Source of the DNA: DASUBV01 sp963725175
Lineage (GTDB): Bacteria; Actinomycetota; Actinomycetes; Streptosporangiales; Streptosporangiaceae
Direction: 5' to 3'
DNA length: 64,000 nt
Assembly (NCBI GenBank): GCA_963725175.1
Contig: CAVRXH010000006.1
Span: forward strand, 1,178,001 to 1,242,000
Shown here: positions 8,073-16,482 of the stretch, piece after piece
Numbering within the stretch: position 1 is the first letter of the stretch
How the letters are laid out: each line of letters begins with the position of its first letter
Position numbers and translations under genes: made by a program
Notes under the pieces: model-generated
Database searches by the model: none
What the model was told of the DNA's origin: nothing
What the model saw: only the letters and a program-made list of their open reading frames with translations

Positions 8073-10285
8073 GCGCGTCGTCCTCCCTCGGGTAGCGGGT
8101 CACCGCCAGTCTGCCCCGGGGCGGCGACGGGCCGGGCGGCACGGGCGGCACGTCGCTTTCGCACGGTCAGCTTCCTGGTCGCGGAGGCTGACTTGGCGAA
8201 GTCGGTGCTGCCGGGGTAGCTGGCGGTCAGGTGGTAGGTGCCCGCCTTGAGCTTCTTGGCCGACAGCTTGCAGGAGCCCTTGCCTGAGGACAGCGTGATC
8301 GTGCAGACCGTCTTGCTGCCCGACTTCACCGTGACCTTGCCGCCCGGGGTGCCGGAGAACTTCGGGGAGACGGTGACGGTGAGCCGCTCGGACTGCTCAT
8401 GGCCGTAGGTGATGTTCGACGCCGACAGCGACAGCTTGGTCGTCGACGATGCCTTCGCCACGGTGAGCGTGTGGACTGCCGAGGTGGAGGCGGCGAACGA
8501 GGCGTTACCCGCGAAGGCCGCGGTCAGCCTGACGCTGCCCGCGCCGAACTTCCGTGCCGGCAGCTTGCAGGAGCCCGCCTTGGACGACAGGGTGACCGTG
8601 CAGACCGCCTTGCCGCCCGCCTTGATCGTGACCTGGCCGGACACGGCTGCCGTGGGCGTGGCCGTGACGGCGACGGACAGGTCTTCCGACTGCTCGTGCC
8701 CATAGCTGACCTTCGGCGCGGACAGCGACAGCGTGGTAGTGGTCGGCGTCTTCGGCGCCGTCGCGGTCTCGTTCGCGAGGAACGCGTTTCCGCCGTCGCT
8801 GTCGTCCAGGTAAGGGCCGCCGGCCGCGCAGTTTCCCGGCGCGGCGCAGGAGATCGCGCTGACGTGGTCGTCCGCCCCGGAGAAGTCGGGGAAGCCGCCA
8901 GGGGACAGCGTCAGCACCTGGGGCTTGGCCCAGCTGCCGCCGGTCTCGCTGCTGACGAACGGCACGTCGTAGTGCGCGGTCGACGACGTGAAGATGTACC
9001 CGCCGGCCGCGCAGTCCCCGGCGGCCGGGCACGAGACGCTGAGCACCTGCGAGGCGTCGCCGCCCGTCGCCGGGGTCGCGCTGGCCCAGGCGCCGCCGGA
9101 CTCGATGGCCAGGAACCCCTCGGAGATCGGGGCGACACCGCCGTCGTCGCTGTACGCGTAGTAACCGCCGGCCACGCAGGCTCCAGGCGACGCGCAGGAC
9201 ACCGAGGTGACCTCGGCCTGGTCGCCGACGTTGAGCTTCCCGGTACCCGGCACCTCCACGGCGCTGCCCCACGTGCCGCCGGCCTCGTTCGCGACGTAGG
9301 CCTCGGTGACGGTCTCGCCGCCGACCGGGCTCGTGGCGTCCGTCGTGTACTGCCCGCCGGCCGTGCACGCGCCCGCCGCGGTGCAGGAGATAGCGGTGAC
9401 CGTCGCCGCGTCGCCGGTATTGAGCGAGATGAGGCCGGGCACGGCCTTGGCTGCCTTCCAGGTGCCGCCCGTCTCGTCCGCCACGTAGGCCTGGTTGTCG
9501 TCGGAGTTATCGGTGTAGTCGCCGCCCAGCGCGCAGTTGCCCGCCGGGGCGCAGGACAGGGCGGTGACGGTGGCGTCGCCGTACTCGGGGCTCAGCGTGT
9601 CCGTTCCCGGCACGGTGATCGCCGTCTTCCAGGTCCCGCTCGCCTCGGTGGCGACGAACGCGCCGCCGTCGGTCGACCCGCCCGCCGCGCAGTCTCCCGC
9701 CGCATAGCAGGACACGGCGTTCACCGCACCGTACGCGCCGAGCGCTGCCGAGCCGGGAACCGCCTGGGCCTGCTTCCAGGTCCCGTTTACCTGGCTGGCC
9801 ACGAAGGCGACTGTGGCCGGGCCGGACTCGAAACTCGTGCTGGCCGCGTAGTAGCCGCCCGCGGCGCAGTTCCCCGGCGACGCGCAGGAGACCGACGTGA
9901 CCGTCGCCCAGTCGCCCTGGTTGAGCCCGCCGGTCCCCGGCACCTCCTGCGCTTTGCCCCAGGTGCCGTTCGACTCGGTCACCACGAACGCCTGCTGGAT
10001 CCAGCCGTTCGTCTCGCTGCTTCCCGTGGAGTACTCGCCGCCCGCGGTGCAGTCACCTGGCGCGCTGCACGAGATCGAGCTGACCCCGGTCAGCCCGCCG
10101 CCGTAGGTGTTCAGCGCGGCCAGGCCCGGGACCGACTCCGCGTGTCCCCAGGCGGTAGCGGCGGGCGTGCTCGCCGCCGCAGGCGCGGCCGCCGCCGTCG
10201 CGATCGGCAGGCTCAGCGCCGCCGCGAAGCCGCACGCCGCCAGGACGGCTACTACGTTGACCCGGAACGCGCCGCGATACCTCAT
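8009..10285 (-). CDS. Large secreted protein: Cys-pair repeats plus two Ig-like domains
   Basis: Starts MRYRGAFRVNVV, then a hydrophobic signal-peptide core and Ala-rich cleavage region. The body has eight repeats of about 60 residues, each with a Ser-Cys, 4-5 residues, Cys and Gly-Gly (for example ISCSAPGDCTAGG, VSCASPGNCAAGG), alternating with GTWxxAxxVPG segments. Two tandem Ig-like (Big_3-type) domains close the protein, each with YGHEQSE, CTVTLSS/CTITLSS and CKL. The paired Cys probably form disulphides outside the cell. A further ATG at 10310-10312 is possible. Between them lies a TTGACA-like box, so the later ATG may be read from a leaderless mRNA. The last ~30 residues overlap the Nudix gene and may result from a frame break near 8100. 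Function unknown; surface or matrix protein inferred. Confidence 0.7.
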   Translation of the reverse strand: MRYRGAFRVNVVAVLAACGFAAALSLPIATAAAAPAAASTPAATAWGHAESVPGLAALNTYGGGLTGVSSISCSAPGDCTAGGEYSTGSSETNGWIQQAFVVTESNGTWGKAQEVPGTGGLNQGDWATVTSVSCASPGNCAAGGYYAASTSFESGPATVAFVASQVNGTWKQAQAVPGSAALGAYGAVNAVSCYAAGDCAAGGSTDGGAFVATEASGTWKTAITVPGTDTLSPEYGDATVTALSCAPAGNCALGGDYTDNSDDNQAYVADETGGTWKAAKAVPGLISLNTGDAATVTAISCTAAGACTAGGQYTTDATSPVGGETVTEAYVANEAGGTWGSAVEVPGTGKLNVGDQAEVTSVSCASPGACVAGGYYAYSDDGGVAPISEGFLAIESGGAWASATPATGGDASQVLSVSCPAAGDCAAGGYIFTSSTAHYDVPFVSSETGGSWAKPQVLTLSPGGFPDFSGADDHVSAISCAAPGNCAAGGPYLDDSDGGNAFLANETATAPKTPTTTTLSLSAPKVSYGHEQSEDLSVAVTATPTAAVSGQVTIKAGGKAVCTVTLSSKAGSCKLPARKFGAGSVRLTAAFAGNASFAASTSAVHTLTVAKASSTTKLSLSASNITYGHEQSERLTVTVSPKFSGTPGGKVTVKSGSKTVCTITLSSGKGSCKLSAKKLKAGTYHLTASYPGSTDFAKSASATRKLTVRKRRAARAARPVAAPGQTGGDPLPEGGRRAWPSAAARCWSTGSAAAALRC

Positions 10286-10408
10286 AGTCTCAGATATGCG
10301 GTCCCCGGCCATTAGCTGTCAAACCACGCGACCTCGGATAGAAGTGCCGGCCTGTCAGGTGCTAATGGCGGGGCTGCGCGCCGCCTCAGCTCGCTACAGT
10401 TAGCTCTC

Positions 10409-11068
10409 GTGCGCCTCATCATCGCCCGGTGCAGCGTCGACTACGCCGGACGCCTGTCCGCTCACCTGCCCCTCGCCACCCGGCTGATCATGGTCAAGGC
10501 CGACTCCTCGGTGCTGGTGCATTCGGACGGCGGCAGCTACAAGCCGCTGAACTGGATGTCGCCGCCGTGCCGGCTGGCCGAGGAACCGGGCCGCTGGGTG
10601 GTGACGGGCAAGTCGGGCGAGACGCTGACGATCAGCATCGAGGAAGTCATCAGCGACTCCGCCTATGACCTGGGCATCGACCCTGGCCTGGTCAAGGACG
10701 GCGTAGAGTCGCACCTGCAGGAGCTGCTGGCCGCGCAGGTGCACCTGCTGGGCGAGGGTTACCGGCTGGTGCGCCGGGAGTTCCCGACGCCGATCGGCCC
10801 GGTGGACCTGATGTGCCGTGACTCCGGCGGCGGCAGCGTGGCGGTGGAGATCAAGCGGCGCGGCGAGATAGACGGCGTCGAGCAGCTCACCAGGTACCTG
10901 GACCTGCTGAACCGCGATCCCCTGCTGGCCCCGGTGCAGGGCGTGTTCGCGGCGCAGGAGATCAAGCCGCAGGCCCGGGTCCTGGCCCAGGACCGGGGCA
11001 TCCGCTGCCTGCTGCTCGACTACGAGGCGATGCGCGGCACCGACGACGGCGCCCTCCGCCTGTTCTGA
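10409..11068 (+). CDS. nucS: Mismatch-specific endonuclease NucS/EndoMS
   Basis: 219 residues, GTG start. NucS cuts both strands at mismatches and is the mismatch-repair nuclease of actinobacteria lacking MutS/MutL. N-terminal binding domain begins MRLIIARCSVDYAGRLSAHL. The C-terminal RecB-like nuclease core shows GPVDLMCRD, VAVEIKRRGEIDG and the QLTRYLD Gln-containing motif, giving the Asp, Glu, Lys, Gln catalytic set. The extreme C-terminus (ALRLF) is the beta-clamp binding peptide known for this family. A TACAGT-like box lies just before the GTG with no clear ribosome site, suggesting leaderless translation. Confidence 0.95.
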   Translation: MRLIIARCSVDYAGRLSAHLPLATRLIMVKADSSVLVHSDGGSYKPLNWMSPPCRLAEEPGRWVVTGKSGETLTISIEEVISDSAYDLGIDPGLVKDGVESHLQELLAAQVHLLGEGYRLVRREFPTPIGPVDLMCRDSGGGSVAVEIKRRGEIDGVEQLTRYLDLLNRDPLLAPVQGVFAAQEIKPQARVLAQDRGIRCLLLDYEAMRGTDDGALRLF

Positions 11069-11086
11069 CGGAGCCACGTCCGGTGC

Positions 11087-11491
11087 TCAGCCCGGATACT
11101 GCCTGATCTCTGCGCGGTGGCTGGGAGCAGCCGCGAACTTGCCGTCGTCGGTGAGCAGCGGCAGGTCTAGCCGTTCAGCCAGCGCCACGTACATGGCGTC
11201 ATAGGCCGTGAAGTTGTCCTTCAGCTCATGCGCGCGAACCTGCAACGGCTGCATGGGATGACGCACGATGCGCAAGCCGGAGTAGTCGGCCAGCATCAGC
11301 TCCGCCCTGGCTGACGTAATGCGGACGTTCGGCTTGCTGGTGATGCTCAGCGCCCGGACCACGCTGGAGACTTCAGCGTCGATAAGTGCCGGCGCGTGCA
11401 CGGTTCGGGCCAGCCGGTGCCGGAGCAGGTCGTCACTCTGCTGGCCGGACAGCAGCCGGATGATGATCGAGCAGTCGACGACATAGGTCAC
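11087..11491 (-). CDS. VapC-type PIN-domain toxin
   Basis: 134-residue PIN ribonuclease. Acidic catalytic residues are visible in VVDCSIIIRLL (Asp6), LIDAEVSSVVRAL (Glu), YDAMYVALAE (Asp) and LTDDGKF (Asp). The GTG start overlaps the TGA of the antitoxin gene by four bases (GTGA), the usual translational coupling of vapBC. Cleaves RNA when free of antitoxin; cellular target not predictable. Confidence 0.9.
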   Translation of the reverse strand: MTYVVDCSIIIRLLSGQQSDDLLRHRLARTVHAPALIDAEVSSVVRALSITSKPNVRITSARAELMLADYSGLRIVRHPMQPLQVRAHELKDNFTAYDAMYVALAERLDLPLLTDDGKFAAAPSHRAEIRQYPG

Positions 11492-11715
11492 GCGCGGCCG
11501 TCCTGCATGAAGGCGCGCAGGTCGTCGATCGAGTAGTTCACCGGCTCGCGGGCGGCGATCCCGGCCATCACGTCCTCGATGGGCGGCATCGCCGCTTCCT
11601 GCGTCAGCAGTTCGCGCACGTAAGAAGCGAAGGACTGACCTCGGCTCTCGGCCCGCGCCTTGAGCGTGGCGATGACTTCCTCGGGCAGGTCGCGCACCTG
11701 GACTGTTGTGCTCAT
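11488..11715 (-). CDS. VapB/FitA-type ribbon-helix-helix antitoxin
   Basis: 75 residues. The N-terminal RHH DNA-binding segment reads TTVQVRDLPEEVIATLKARA, followed by SFASYVRELL. The Pro/acidic C-terminus (IDDLRAFMQDGRA) is the toxin-wrapping tail. It should neutralise the downstream PIN toxin and repress the operon. The promoter -10-like TATCCT (minus strand, 11722-11727) lies only seven bases before the ATG, and twin palindromes lie just upstream. Confidence 0.9.
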   Translation of the reverse strand: MSTTVQVRDLPEEVIATLKARAESRGQSFASYVRELLTQEAAMPPIEDVMAGIAAREPVNYSIDDLRAFMQDGRA

Positions 11716-11734
11716 GGAATCAGGATACCACTAT

Positions 11735-11753
11735 TGCATGCATTTTGCATGCA
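11735..11753. promoter_or_regulatory. Probable VapBC operator: twin TGCATGCA palindromes
   Basis: Two identical 8-bp palindromes TGCATGCA separated by TTT, directly upstream of vapB and overlapping where a -35 element would lie. Twin palindromes suit binding by RHH dimers. AT-rich relative to the surroundings. Confidence 0.7.
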
Positions 11754-11772
11754 CCGCACCCGGTCAGCAAGC

Positions 11773-12615
11773 CTAGGCGGGCTGGACATGGTCGCGCCAG
11801 GTGTGCTTGGGGGTGAAGCCGAGGACTTCGCGGGCGCGGGCGCCCGACATCAGGGACTCCGTGCCGGAAACCTCGGCGGTGAGCGGGACGCCGGGGAAAT
11901 TCTCGGCCATCAGCTCGGCGGACGGCCGGGTCATCACGGAGTCGGCGGCGACGATGATGAAGCTCTGGCTGCCCGTCACCTCGGCCTCCAGGGAAAGGCG
12001 GCAGGCCGCGGCGGCGTCGCGCTCGTCGATGTAGCTCCACAGATTCCACTGCCGCAGCGCCGGGTCCGCCCAGCAGGCCGGGAAGCCCCGGTACTCCTCC
12101 GGGCCGAGGATGTTGGAGAAGCGCAGCGCGATAAACGGGATCCCCGACCACTCGGCGAAATGGCCGGCGATGGTCTCGCTGGCGACCTTGGACAGGGCAT
12201 AGGTCGTGGTCGGCACGGGGTAGTGGTCCTCGTCGACCGGCGCGTACCGGGGCGGCACCTCGAACGGCAGCCCGAGGGTGGTCTCGCTGGACGCCCAGAC
12301 GACGCGACCGCACCCCACCTGCGTCGCGGCGGAGAACACGTTGTAGTTCATCGCCATGTTCTGGTTGAAGGTGACGGCTGGAGTGTGCAGGCCCGGCGCC
12401 GGGATATTCGCGAGATGAACGACGGCATCGCTGCCGTTTACCGCCTCGGCGGCCTGGCCGAAGTCGGTCAGGTCCGCGGTCAGGTACTCCACGCCCCGCC
12501 GGGGGTCACTCGTCCGCCGCGTGTCCACGGAGACGACCTCGTGGCCGTGCTCTAGCAGGTCAGCGAGCACTGCCCGGCCGGCCCGGCCGCTGCCCCCGGT
12601 CACGCACACCTTCAT
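11773..12615 (-). CDS. NAD-dependent epimerase/dehydratase (extended SDR)
   Basis: 280 residues. N-terminal MKVCVTGGSGRAGRAVLADL is the GxxGxxG NAD site. VVHLANIPAPG, the catalytic Ser/Thr region WASSETTLG and YALSK (Tyr/Lys pair) identify an extended SDR acting on a sugar nucleotide or related substrate. The C-terminus SGARAREVLGFTPKHTWRD is typical of the UDP-glucose 4-epimerase-like/uronate dehydrogenase-like branch. Substrate undetermined. Transcribed alone, convergent to nothing obvious. Confidence 0.85.
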   Translation of the reverse strand: MKVCVTGGSGRAGRAVLADLLEHGHEVVSVDTRRTSDPRRGVEYLTADLTDFGQAAEAVNGSDAVVHLANIPAPGLHTPAVTFNQNMAMNYNVFSAATQVGCGRVVWASSETTLGLPFEVPPRYAPVDEDHYPVPTTTYALSKVASETIAGHFAEWSGIPFIALRFSNILGPEEYRGFPACWADPALRQWNLWSYIDERDAAAACRLSLEAEVTGSQSFIIVAADSVMTRPSAELMAENFPGVPLTAEVSGTESLMSGARAREVLGFTPKHTWRDHVQPA

Positions 12616-12796
12616 GACGCATCCTCCTATTTCTCGTCATGGGCCATCATCTCGGACGATGCCGACAGCGGCAAAGCTGTAGTCAGGCGGTCACTCAAAG
12701 AGCCCAGACGGCGCGCTTGCTGGTTCCATTGCGAAAGGGATGACATGTCGTTACGGTTACTGCGAAAAGCACTTACCTACGCATTGGGGGATACAC

Positions 12797-13693
12797 ATGC
12801 GTCTAGTTCGCTGCCTGCTCACTTCTGGAGCGGCTGCGCTGGCCGTCGGGGGGCTCACCATAGCCGCCATGCCGACGGCCACCGTCGCGGCGTCGGGCCG
12901 GGTTGCCCACGTCACGGCCAGCGGTCCGTCGGCGAAGTTCATCGCCAACGCCAGGACCGGCCTGGTGACCTACCTCAAGCACACCCACCCGGGAATCATG
13001 TTCGTGCACCCGAAGACGGCGCACGCGACCGCCACCAGCGGCACGAGCAGCGCCGGCAGCTTCAACTGGTCCGGTTACGCCACCACGTCCAGCACCCAGC
13101 AGGCCTACAGCCGGGTCAGCGGCTCCTGGGTGACCCCGAAGATCTCCTGCCCGTCGAAGGAAGACCAGCTCACTTCCGAGTGGGTGGGCATCGACGGGTT
13201 CAGCACCGGCACGGTGGAGCAGGACGGCACGCTGGACTGGTGCTTCCGCGGCAAGGCGACCTACTTCACCTGGTACGAGATGTACCCGGCGGGCACCATC
13301 GAGGTCGGCAAGTCGCTGCGGCCAGGCGACCACATCACCGCCGTCGTGTCGCGCAGCGGCACGTCCTACACCCTCAAGGTGACCGACTCCAAGCATCACG
13401 GGAGCAGCTTCACCAAGCACTCGAGCTGCGCCGCGACCACCTGTCTCGACGAGAGCGCCGAGTGGATCGCCGAGCGGCCGGAGTTCTCCATCGGCATCGC
13501 GCCGCTTGGCGACTTCCACAGCTGGACGCTGTACAGCGGCACCCAGACGCGGAATGGCAAGTACGGGAAGATCTCCGAGGCCGGCAACGACCGGATCGCG
13601 ATGATCGACGCCACCGAGTCTTACAACCTGGCGACCACCTCGTCGCTCTCGGGCGGCAGCAAGTTCAAGGTCAGCTGGCACAACAGCTGGTAA
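12797..13693 (+). CDS. Secreted G1-family glutamic endopeptidase (eqolisin-like)
   Basis: About 298 residues from the ATG at 12797, chosen because GGGGGA precedes it by five bases; an upstream in-frame start lacks this. Signal peptide MRLVRCLLTSGAAALAVGG, then a ~75-residue propeptide-like region and the catalytic domain starting near NWSGYATT. Eqolisin hallmarks are visible: VSGSWVTP, EWVGIDGF with a following EQDGT (catalytic Gln region), and ESAEWIAERPE (catalytic Glu region). Cysteines are paired (ISC/DWC and SSC/TTC). Extracellular acid protease of the Gln/Glu type; such proteins are known in acid-soil bacteria as well as fungi. Confidence 0.82.
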   Translation: MRLVRCLLTSGAAALAVGGLTIAAMPTATVAASGRVAHVTASGPSAKFIANARTGLVTYLKHTHPGIMFVHPKTAHATATSGTSSAGSFNWSGYATTSSTQQAYSRVSGSWVTPKISCPSKEDQLTSEWVGIDGFSTGTVEQDGTLDWCFRGKATYFTWYEMYPAGTIEVGKSLRPGDHITAVVSRSGTSYTLKVTDSKHHGSSFTKHSSCAATTCLDESAEWIAERPEFSIGIAPLGDFHSWTLYSGTQTRNGKYGKISEAGNDRIAMIDATESYNLATTSSLSGGSKFKVSWHNSW

Positions 13694-13735
13694 CTGAGCT
13701 GCGCTGGCAGTTGCTAGCGGCTTAGCACCTTCGGT

Positions 13736-13772
13736 CTCGGCCCCGGACCCCCGCGAGGGTTCCGGGGCCGAG
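13736..13772 (+). terminator. Hairpin terminator after the G1 peptidase gene
   Basis: CTCGGCCCCGGACCC pairs with GGGTTCCGGGGCCGAG around a six-base loop, 15 bp with one bulged base, about 43 bases after the peptidase stop. Confidence 0.75.
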
Positions 13773-13918
13773 GCATGTGCGGGGCCATCTGGCCTTTTTC
13801 CGGGCATCCGCTGACTACCGCCGATCTTCACGCGAATCCCACAGCGGCCTCACCGACCGGCCACGGCCATGGGCTTAAATGGAGGTTTCGGGCAGCGGGG
13901 ACTCTCGGGGGGGACTCT

Positions 13919-15046
13919 ATGAGCACCGCAGGCGGACTCCTGATCCCGGCGTTCGCGGCGCTGGCGGCCGCCTGCGCCTTCGGGGTGGCGGCGGCCCTCC
14001 AGCACCAGGAGGCAGGCCTGGCCGCCAAGCCGGCGGAGGGGCGGACGCTGTCGCTGCGGCTGCTGGCGGATGTCGCCAGGCGGCCGCTGTGGCTGGCGGG
14101 GATGGCGCTGGCCACGGCCGCCTACGGGCTCCAGGCGATCGCGCTGGCCTACGGGCCGCTCACCCTGGTAGCCCCGATCGTGGCGGCGGACCTGCTGTTC
14201 GCGCTGCCGCTGGCGGCCCGCTGGTCGCGGCGGCCGCTGCGGGCCAGGGACTGGGCGGGCTGCCTGCTGGTCGCCACCGGGGTAGCCGTCTTCCTGGCCT
14301 CCTCTCCCCCGTCCAGCGACCGGCAGGACGTGCCGGCGCCGGACTGGATCCTGGTGTTCTGCGCGGTGGGGGTCATCGCGGTGATCGCGGTGACGGCCGG
14401 GCGGGTCACCGGCAGGCGGGCCAGGGCGGGCCTGCTGGCCGGGGCGGCCGGCGTGGTGTTCGGGCTGACGGCGGCGGTGACGGCGAGCTTCACCAGGTCG
14501 CTGCGGGCCGACGGGATAACCTCGGTGCTTGGCCACTGGCAGCCGTGGGTGCTGATCTCGCTGGGCATCACGGGCATCGTGCTGTCGACCGGGGCATTCC
14601 AGGCCAGCACGCTGTCGTCCAGCCTGCCGATCATCGACACGGTGGAGCCGGTCTCGGGCGTGATCATCGGTGCGGTGATCTTCGACGAGCGACTGGCATC
14701 CTCGACCAGCGGGCTGCTTGTCCAGTTCGGCGCGGCGGCGGTGGCGGCCGCGGGGATCGCGATGCTGGGCCCGTCGCTGGCGGCGGTCGCCGGGCACGCG
14801 CAGGCGGCCGGCCAGGAAACCCACCTGGTGCCGGGCGGGGTCAGCTTCCGGGCGGCCACCCTGGCGGCGGCGGTCCCGGCGCAGGCGTCCCCGGTGCAGG
14901 TGGCTCAGGAGCCGCAGGTGCCAGCCAGGGCGGACCGGCGGGCGGACCGTCCGCGCCGGCTGCATGCGGTGCCTGACCAGTGTGATCTGCTGGCAGCAGG
15001 ACACCGGACCACCGCGGAGGACCGTGCTGATCAGCTTGGGGCCTGA
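13919..15046 (+). CDS. DMT-superfamily multispanning transporter-like protein
   Basis: About 375 residues starting MSTAGGLLIPAFAALAAAC. Nine to ten hydrophobic helices are evident, arranged as two EamA-like halves: ALAYGPLTLVAPIVAADLLF in the first half and SSLPIIDTVEPVSGVIIGAVIFDE in the second, both typical of DMT/NIPA-like permeases. The last ~85 residues are hydrophilic, Ala/Arg-rich and may be disordered or altered by a frame error. Substrate unknown; exporter or magnesium-transport-like function is only a family-level guess. It lies 42 bases before the DedA gene and is probably co-transcribed with it. Confidence 0.7.
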   Translation: MSTAGGLLIPAFAALAAACAFGVAAALQHQEAGLAAKPAEGRTLSLRLLADVARRPLWLAGMALATAAYGLQAIALAYGPLTLVAPIVAADLLFALPLAARWSRRPLRARDWAGCLLVATGVAVFLASSPPSSDRQDVPAPDWILVFCAVGVIAVIAVTAGRVTGRRARAGLLAGAAGVVFGLTAAVTASFTRSLRADGITSVLGHWQPWVLISLGITGIVLSTGAFQASTLSSSLPIIDTVEPVSGVIIGAVIFDERLASSTSGLLVQFGAAAVAAAGIAMLGPSLAAVAGHAQAAGQETHLVPGGVSFRAATLAAAVPAQASPVQVAQEPQVPARADRRADRPRRLHAVPDQCDLLAAGHRTTAEDRADQLGA

Positions 15047-15088
15047 CCGCGCCAGCGCGGGCACCGGCCCGCGGCGCGGGGGGCGCCC

Positions 15089-15826
15089 ATGATCGACCTC
15101 TCGCACCTGGCGATCGACTCGCCGGTCTCCTACCTGATCGCCCTGCTGCTGCCCGCTTTCGACGCACTGATCCCGATCCTGCCCAGCGAGACAGCGATCA
15201 TCACGCTCGGCGTGGCGACGGCGGGCAGCGCGGACCCGCGGATCGCGATCCTGGTGGCGCTCGCCGCGGTTGGCGCGTTCCTGGGCGACAACCTGACTTA
15301 CTTCGTCGGCGAGCGCATCGGCCCGCGGGTGGACCGCTGGCTGTTCAGCGGCGAGAAGGGCCGCAAGCGCCGCGACTGGGCGGAACATGCCCTGGACCGG
15401 TACGGAGCGCGGATCATCGTGGTCTGCCGGTTCATCCCAGGCGGCCGCACGGCCGTGTGCCTGACCTGCGGGCTGATCGGGTTCCGGCGGCGCACGTTCG
15501 TGGCGGCGACGGCGGTCGCCGGGGTGATCTGGGCCTGCTACGCGTTCTTCATCGGGCGGCTGGGCGGCCAGGCGTTCGAGAACCGGCCCTGGGCGGGCCT
15601 GCTGCTGGCCTTCGGCATCGCGCTAGCGGTCAGCGGGGTAATCGAGCTGGGCCGGCGGCTGCGGGTCTGGGAGCGGCTGACGGGCCGGCGTGGCGGCGGC
15701 AGCGGCGGTCCTGGCGGCGGACAGGACGGCCCTGATGACGACGGAACGGGCGGTGCGGGGCGGGCCGCCGGCGATGGCGCGAGCGCGCCGGGCGAGACCG
15801 AGCCGGCGGGCCGGCGGCGTCTCTAG
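15089..15826 (+). CDS. DedA/VTT-domain membrane protein
   Basis: 245 residues. The DedA core is clear: LPSETAIITLGVA near the N-terminus, GAFLGDNLTYFVGERIG, RFIPGGRTAVCLTCGL (the conserved F/RxxPGxR element) and a final helix WAGLLLAFGIALAVSGVIE. DedA proteins act in undecaprenyl-phosphate or lipid recycling and membrane homeostasis. The ~55-residue C-terminal tail is Gly/Asp-rich and disordered. The stop overlaps the stop of the convergent deaminase gene. Confidence 0.88.
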   Translation: MIDLSHLAIDSPVSYLIALLLPAFDALIPILPSETAIITLGVATAGSADPRIAILVALAAVGAFLGDNLTYFVGERIGPRVDRWLFSGEKGRKRRDWAEHALDRYGARIIVVCRFIPGGRTAVCLTCGLIGFRRRTFVAATAVAGVIWACYAFFIGRLGGQAFENRPWAGLLLAFGIALAVSGVIELGRRLRVWERLTGRRGGGSGGPGGGQDGPDDDGTGGAGRAAGDGASAPGETEPAGRRRL

Positions 15827-16314
15827 TCCGGCAGCAGGTGAGCGTTCACGGCCCTGGCCCGCTGCGCCAGGCCGGGCAGCTCGGCCACGGTCACGCCCTG
15901 CCCGGTCAGCCAGTCCGCGCCGCCGCCCGGCACGAACACCGGCGGCTCCCGCCAGGCCAGCACGACCCGCCTGATGCCCGCCGCGACGATCAGCTGGGCG
16001 CAGGACCGGGGCCGGGACAGTCGTCGCAGGCAGGGCTCGAGCGAGCTGTAGATGGTGGCGCCGCCCAGTCCGGCGGCGGCCAGGCTCCCGGCGGTCCGCG
16101 CGGCCTTCGCCAGCGCCGTCTCCTCGGCGTGGTCGCGGGGGTCTCGCTCGCGGGAGTACCCGGTGGCGATGACCCGGCCGGGGCCGCCTGCTTCCGGGAC
16201 CACCAGCACCGCGCCGACCGAGAACGCCGAGTCAGAAACCGGGCACTTCCTGGATAGCTCGATCGCCTCGGTGAGCCAGTGCCGGTCGGTATCATCTCGG
16301 ACGTCAGGCGCCAC
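15823..16314 (-). CDS. CMP/dCMP-type deaminase (RibD N-domain-like)
   Basis: 163 residues, GTG start. Zinc-dependent deaminase: HAEETAL supplies the His ligand and the catalytic Glu, and LEPCLRRLSRPRSCAQLIV the two Cys ligands (PC ... C). FSVGAVLVV and IYSSLEPC are typical of the RibD/riboflavin-specific deaminase branch. No reductase domain is fused, so it is a stand-alone deaminase. Substrate (pyrimidine nucleotide or riboflavin intermediate) cannot be fixed from sequence. Confidence 0.82.
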   Translation of the reverse strand: MAPDVRDDTDRHWLTEAIELSRKCPVSDSAFSVGAVLVVPEAGGPGRVIATGYSRERDPRDHAEETALAKAARTAGSLAAAGLGGATIYSSLEPCLRRLSRPRSCAQLIVAAGIRRVVLAWREPPVFVPGGGADWLTGQGVTVAELPGLAQRARAVNAHLLPD

Positions 16315-16482
16315 TGCGCACCTCCTCGCCGCTGACGCTATCTCCCGTACCCGTGCGATGCTTTACTGGCACGCGGTACTCCGGACATGCCGGCTATAAC
16401 CTCGATAGCGGACGCGGCACGCGGGCGTGGCGAGCGCGGGCACTGGGTGAATAGGCGCTGGGCGAAATGGTAGGTGGCAGCG

